DNA from: UBA1189 sp045612925
GTDB taxonomy: Bacteria > Bacteroidota > Bacteroidia > Bacteroidales > Bacteroidaceae
Reading direction: 5' to 3'
Assembly: GCA_045612925.1 (NCBI GenBank)
Contig: JAZKZX010000060.1
Location: 1-64,000, forward strand
Length of the DNA stretch: 64,000 nt
Of the stretch, positions 60,653-64,000 are shown piece by piece. Within the stretch, counting starts at the first letter, position 1. The number at the start of each line of letters is the position of its first letter. Position numbers and translations under genes: made by a program. The notes beneath the pieces were generated by a model. It was given only the letters and a program-made list of their open reading frames with translations, had not been told where the DNA came from and made no database searches.

Positions 60653-61419
60653 TGCTTGACCTGTACGACCTACATATAGGCTATGATGAGGATGCCTCTC
60701 GCCACATTGTGGCAGAGGCCCTCAATGCCTCTCTCTCGTCTGGTACGATGACCTGCTTGGTGGGTGCCAATGGAGTGGGCAAGAGCACGCTCATGCGCAC
60801 CCTATCGGGGTTCCAACCCGCGTTGCAGGGTGAGGTACATGTCGATGGTAGGCCGATAGGGGAGTATACTCCTCGCGAATTGTCCGAAAAGATTGGCGTC
60901 GTGCTTACCGAGAGGAATGCCACCCCCGACCTTACGGTCGAAGAGGTGGTGGCGATAGGGCGCATGCCCTACACGAACTTTTGGGGCAGACTGACGGCTG
61001 CAGACCTTCGTATCGTGGATGAGGCTATAGCACTGGTCGGTATCGAACCTCTGCGCCATAAGAAGATAGGGCGCGTGAGCGATGGTGAGCGGCAGAAGGT
61101 GATGATAGCCAAAGCACTGGCACAACAGACAGGAATCATTCTCCTGGATGAGCCTACGGCATTCCTTGACTATGGAAGTAAGGTCGCGGTGATGCGTCTA
61201 TTGCGCCAGCTGGCCCACGAACAGGGAAAAACGGTGTTGCTCTCTACGCACGATCTTGAGATTGCTTTCCAGACGACTGACGAGGTGTGGATATTGCAGC
61301 GCGAAAGCTTGCAGACGGGCACACTCGATGCGTTGGAACAGCGTGGTGCTGTGTCGGCATTCCTTGCTGCAAATGGACTGCGTTACGAGGCAGAGCAGAG
61401 GAGGATAATCATTGGATAG
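60652..61419 (+). CDS. ABC transporter ATP-binding protein, FecE/BtuD-like (255 aa)
   Basis: Couples ATP hydrolysis to uptake, probably of a siderophore, heme or cobalamin. Walker A is VGANGVGKSTLMRTL, the Q-loop region reads GVVLTERNATPDLTVEEVVA, signature VSDGERQKVMIAKALA (Asp in place of the usual Gly of SGGQ/SGGE), Walker B IILLDEPTAFLD, switch His STHDLEIA. The FecE-type phrase AIGRMPYTNFWGRL supports the iron/B12 group. No permease or binding protein is next to it; the upstream 742-aa membrane protein is coupled by a TAATG overlap but does not look like a BtuC permease. Confidence 0.88.
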   Translation: MLDLYDLHIGYDEDASRHIVAEALNASLSSGTMTCLVGANGVGKSTLMRTLSGFQPALQGEVHVDGRPIGEYTPRELSEKIGVVLTERNATPDLTVEEVVAIGRMPYTNFWGRLTAADLRIVDEAIALVGIEPLRHKKIGRVSDGERQKVMIAKALAQQTGIILLDEPTAFLDYGSKVAVMRLLRQLAHEQGKTVLLSTHDLEIAFQTTDEVWILQRESLQTGTLDALEQRGAVSAFLAANGLRYEAEQRRIIIG

Positions 61420-61463
61420 CCAAAATCGTAAATAGTAAATTGTCAAATTGTAAATATATTATC

Positions 61464-62069
61464 ATGTTTTCAGGAATAGTAGAAGAATGTGCCACCGTAG
61501 TGGGCATCGTAAGAGAACAGGAGAACTTGCACCTTACGCTCAAGTGCAGTTTTGTAGACGAACTGAAGATTGACCAGAGCGTGGCGCACAATGGTGTGTG
61601 CTTGACCGTGGTGAGCATTCAGGATGGTACCTATACGGTAACTGCCATGAAGGAGACCATCGAGCGTTCTAACCTCGGTATGCTGCAGGTGGGCGATGCT
61701 GTCAATGTGGAGCGCAGCATGGTGATGAATGGTCGTCTTGACGGTCACATCGTGCAGGGACATGTGGATCAGACTGCAATTTGTGTGAAGGTGGAAGATG
61801 CAGAAGGTAGCTGGTACTATACCTTCAAGTATGCCTTCGATAAGGAGATGGCTCGCCGTGGCTACTTCACGGTAGACAAGGGCTCGGTGACGGTCAATGG
61901 CGTGAGCCTCACCGTATGCAACCCCACTGCTGATACCTTCCAGGTAGCTATAATCCCCTATACTCATGACAATACCAACTTCAACGCTATCCGCGAAGGT
62001 AGTGTGGTGAATATCGAGTTTGATATTATCGGTAAGTATATGGCGCGTATGGTGGCGCTGAGTGAGTAG
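61464..62069 (+). CDS. ribE: Riboflavin synthase alpha chain (201 aa)
   Basis: Dismutates 6,7-dimethyl-8-ribityllumazine to riboflavin. I chose the ATG at 61464 because the protein then begins MFSGIVEECATVVGI, the invariant family start (MFTGIV); an in-frame extension back to 61287 lies within the ABC gene. Two lumazine-binding barrels are visible, with AHNGVCLTVVSI in the first and VTVNGVSLTVCN in the second; GRLDGHIVQGHVDQ is the linker motif. No FMN riboswitch is seen. Some genomes name it ribC. Confidence 0.94.
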   Translation: MFSGIVEECATVVGIVREQENLHLTLKCSFVDELKIDQSVAHNGVCLTVVSIQDGTYTVTAMKETIERSNLGMLQVGDAVNVERSMVMNGRLDGHIVQGHVDQTAICVKVEDAEGSWYYTFKYAFDKEMARRGYFTVDKGSVTVNGVSLTVCNPTADTFQVAIIPYTHDNTNFNAIREGSVVNIEFDIIGKYMARMVALSE

Positions 62070-62283
62070 ACTTTTGTTTTTGGTTGGAGTATAGGAGTTT
62101 AGGAGTTACGCTCTGCTTAGGAGTGTAGACGATAGTCCGTCCGCGGCTTGCGATTTTCATAGTCTAAAGTATCGTCTTTACTCCTTCACTCCTATACTCC
62201 CAAAAAAGGAACTCTCCTTTACTCCAAAGAAACACTCCTCGACTCCTATACTCTCAAGAAAGTAGCGGCTCCGCAGCTACTAT
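62070..62283. other. Repeat-filled gap between convergent ribE and prmA
   Basis: GGAGTATAGGAGTTTAGGAG tracts, copy 3 of the 49-bp element, then ACTCCTATACTCCC tracts, running up to the prmA stop. The mirrored tracts could fold and end both transcripts. Confidence 0.6.
62128..62176. repeat. 49-bp dispersed element, copy 3
   Basis: GACGATAGTCCGTCCGCGGC at the left end and AAAGTATCGTC at the right; the same orientation and almost the same sequence as 44414-44462. Confidence 0.8.
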
Positions 62284-63126
62284 TCACAGCTTAAACTGTG
62301 CTGCTGTCCACTCCTTCTCCATGCGATGGCTCACATAGGATAGGCCGAGGCGTTCTGCTTCGGCCTTTATCATGGGCAGGTCGCTCTCGTAGAATCCGCT
62401 GAAGTATATCTCTCCGCCCTTGTTCATGCGTGCCACATAGTATTGCATGTCGGCAAGCAGGATGTTGCGGTTGATGTTGGCAATGATGACATCGAACGGG
62501 CCCTCTGTAGCCAGCGATGAGGCATCGCCCTGGAACACCTTGATATTGTCGATGTGGTTGAGGGCGAGGTTGTCGATAGAGTTGTTTACGCACCACTCGT
62601 CAATGTCGATGGCTGTGAGCTCCGAGGCGCCTCGCATCGAGGCGAGTATGGCCAGTATCGAGGTGCCGCAGCCCATGTCGAGCACCATCTTTCCTTGCAG
62701 GTCGGTGTCGAGCAGGTAGCTGATGATGAGGCGTGTGGTTTGGTGATGTCCCGTGCCGAAAGCCATCTGTGGGTTGATGATGATGTCGTAGTCGGCCTTC
62801 GGGTAGTCTTTATGGAAGGTGCTGTGGATGACGCAGCGGCTATCCACTACGATAGGCTCAAAGAAGTTCTTTTCCCATTCCTCATTCCAGTCCTTATCCT
62901 CCATCTCCTCAGCTACGAAGGTGATGGTGGTGTCGGGCATGGGGAAGTCTGCCATCACCGCCTGCAGAGCCTGTTCGTCGTAGAGATGTGTGGGCACATA
63001 TCCTGTGGTGCCGTCGGGCGACTCTACGAAACTCTCAAACCCCATTTCCATCGCCAAGGCAGCAATGATATCGTTAGCCGTCTCGCTGACTGGGCATACG
63101 GTGAAGCGCACTTCGTTGTATTTCAT
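62284..63126 (-). CDS. prmA: Ribosomal protein L11 methyltransferase (280 aa)
   Basis: Trimethylates ribosomal protein L11 using SAM. I chose the ATG at 63126 (MKYNEVRFTVCPVSETANDI), since upstream codons overlap the promoter. Motif I is VLDMGCGTSILAILAS; VIANINRNILLADM is the N-[IL]-[NV]-R motif IV of PrmA; AFGTGHHQTTRL is the family's conserved GTG[TH]H..T block. The N-terminal substrate-recognition domain is short, as usual in Bacteroidetes. Confidence 0.93.
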   Translation of the reverse strand: MKYNEVRFTVCPVSETANDIIAALAMEMGFESFVESPDGTTGYVPTHLYDEQALQAVMADFPMPDTTITFVAEEMEDKDWNEEWEKNFFEPIVVDSRCVIHSTFHKDYPKADYDIIINPQMAFGTGHHQTTRLIISYLLDTDLQGKMVLDMGCGTSILAILASMRGASELTAIDIDEWCVNNSIDNLALNHIDNIKVFQGDASSLATEGPFDVIIANINRNILLADMQYYVARMNKGGEIYFSGFYESDLPMIKAEAERLGLSYVSHRMEKEWTAAQFKL

Positions 63127-63174
63127 TTTTTTATATTTTTTAATGTTTTCGGCACAATATTGTGATTCGTTGTG

Positions 63175-63182
63175 CAAAATTA
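63175..63182 (-). promoter_or_regulatory. -7 box of prmA
   Basis: Minus-strand TAATTTTG, 48 bases before the ATG. Confidence 0.5.
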
Positions 63183-63248
63183 CGATTTTTTAGGAAAAAT
63201 ATCCATAAAAGCATTCAAAAATACCCTTTCGAGATAGGAATTATGTGT

Positions 63249-63256
63249 TATCTTTG
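63249..63256 (+). promoter_or_regulatory. -7 box of the His/Tyr-rich protein gene
   Basis: TATCTTTG, 30 bases before the ATG, with a TTTCG near the -33 position. Confidence 0.6.
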
Positions 63257-63286
63257 CAGAGTCAACACATCTAAAACATATAAGGT

Positions 63287-64000
63287 ATGAAAAGAATGGT
63301 ATGGATAACATGTTTGTTGATGGGAGTCATAGGCTCGGCATCAGCACAGCGCGACGATTTGTATTTCGTTCCCCAGAAGAAATCCTCATCTGTTCAGGCT
63401 GCTAAGAGCAGCTCTTCCCGATCCACCTCGGCTTCGGCCAAGAGCACCTCTGACCTCTCCACTTCGGTGCAGTCACTCGAGATAGACGATGACGCCTACA
63501 ACCGTCGAGGGTCGTACCTCGAGACAAACCCCGAGGAGGAGCCTGCCGGTGTTGCCACCCAGCTCGCCACCACTGATGCCCCATCGCCAGCCCGCGCCGA
63601 TGTCGACGAAGGCTGGGTCTATGGCTTCGATGGCAGCGACGTTGACTACGAGTATGCCATGCGCATTGTCCGTTTCCGCAACCCCCGTTATGCCATTCCC
63701 GTGAGCAGTCCGCTCTATTGGGATGTGGTCTATGGTGGCGCCTTGTGGCCCAGCTGGGAGTGGAATATTTATGACGATGGCCTATACGCCTATATCGTTC
63801 CCACGCGGAGCAACTGGTACTACTGGGACTATATGACCAGCTATCCCTTTGGCTGGCATCACCACTGGACGCATCACCACCACTACTACAGTTGGCACTA
63901 TCACAATCATCTGTGGTGCGACCCCTGGCACTATGCCTACCATCACCACCACACGCCTGGTTGGTACTATGGTACGCACCATGGCCATCACCATGCAGGT
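63287..64000 (+). CDS. Secreted His/Tyr/Trp-rich protein, truncated by the window edge
   Basis: The frame runs open from the ATG at 63287 to the last base. The signal peptide is MKRMVWITCLLMGVIGSASA, cleaved before QRDDLYFVPQKK. A Ser/Thr-rich linker and an acidic stretch follow, then an aromatic region (YEYAMRIVRFRNPRYAIPVS, SPLYWDVVYGG) and a tail with many HH/HHH clusters between Trp and Tyr (GWHHHWTHHHHYYSWHYHNH). The His clusters could bind metal or heme, or the protein may be envelope-associated. Similar 'QRDDLYFVP' proteins are common hypothetical genes in Bacteroidales. Divergent from prmA. Confidence 0.75.
   Translation, partial: MKRMVWITCLLMGVIGSASAQRDDLYFVPQKKSSSVQAAKSSSSRSTSASAKSTSDLSTSVQSLEIDDDAYNRRGSYLETNPEEEPAGVATQLATTDAPSPARADVDEGWVYGFDGSDVDYEYAMRIVRFRNPRYAIPVSSPLYWDVVYGGALWPSWEWNIYDDGLYAYIVPTRSNWYYWDYMTSYPFGWHHHWTHHHHYYSWHYHNHLWCDPWHYAYHHHHTPGWYYGTHHGHHHAG

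Noticed and set aside
1..64000. tRNA, rRNA or plasmid replication/conjugation genes
   Set aside because: I looked for TTCGANTC-type tRNA arms with CCA ends, rRNA cores and Rep/Mob/Tra motifs and saw none, so the region is chromosome with a defence/accessory island rather than an obvious plasmid or ICE.

Overview
The window looks like chromosome of a Bacteroidales bacterium, possibly Prevotella-like. The evidence is many Bacteroidetes-type -7 boxes (TAnnTTTG) 20-50 bases before start codons, poor ribosome binding sites, Bacteroidales-type housekeeping genes (long aminopeptidase P, prfA, long-form pyrF, riboflavin synthase, prmA), and no tRNA, rRNA or plasmid backbone. The genus cannot be fixed from sequence reading alone.

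Layout. 1-331: end of a GGGtGRT-family gene and its terminator. 518-12260 (minus): one tightly packed six-gene operon in the order addB-like, addA-like, sbcD, sbcC, an ADP-ribosyltransferase-like protein and a NADAR N-glycosidase. 12495-14265 (plus): a tiny protein, a membrane protein and a Sel1-repeat protein. 14298-16173 (minus): a second NADAR-like protein, an HD phosphohydrolase and a small protein. 16174-19380: a VapE-like ATPase gene between inverted repeats, followed by about 1.4 kb of hairpin-rich non-coding DNA. 19381-30726 (minus): a four-gene, AT-rich anti-phage cluster that fits Druantia type II (981-aa protein, 2063-aa DUF1998 helicase, PD-(D/E)XK/Cas4-like nuclease, C5 cytosine methyltransferase). 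31174-46281: accessory genes (two AlbA_2/Schlafen-like proteins, a PfkB kinase, three WG-repeat proteins, an AAA+ ATPase, a second Sel1 protein, two paralogous unknowns), partly produced by segmental duplication. 46399-50373: a 1040-aa fusion of a methyltransferase/specificity-like region, a Ser/Thr kinase and an FGSN-type domain, followed by a metallophosphatase. 50328-64000: mostly backbone genes (FKBP, UDP-glucose dehydrogenase family, aminopeptidase P, prfA, pyrF, HD protein, ABC ATPase, riboflavin synthase, prmA) and a truncated His/Tyr-rich secreted protein.

The most unusual signal is a 15-bp element, GTGTACAAGATTCAC, placed exactly 22 bp before a TAnnTTTG-like -7 box. I find nine clear copies on both strands. 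They sit before the addAB-sbcCD-ART-NADAR operon, the tiny ORF, the second NADAR operon, an AlbA_2 protein, the PfkB kinase, two WG-repeat genes (one with a tandem second copy) and the phosphatase. This suggests one regulator controls DNA-end processing, ADP-ribose-type chemistry and several unknown proteins together, so these scattered genes may form one undescribed stress or defence regulon. Other notable points are palindromic repeats inserted in frame into two protein genes, and the kinase/methylase/FGSN fusion.
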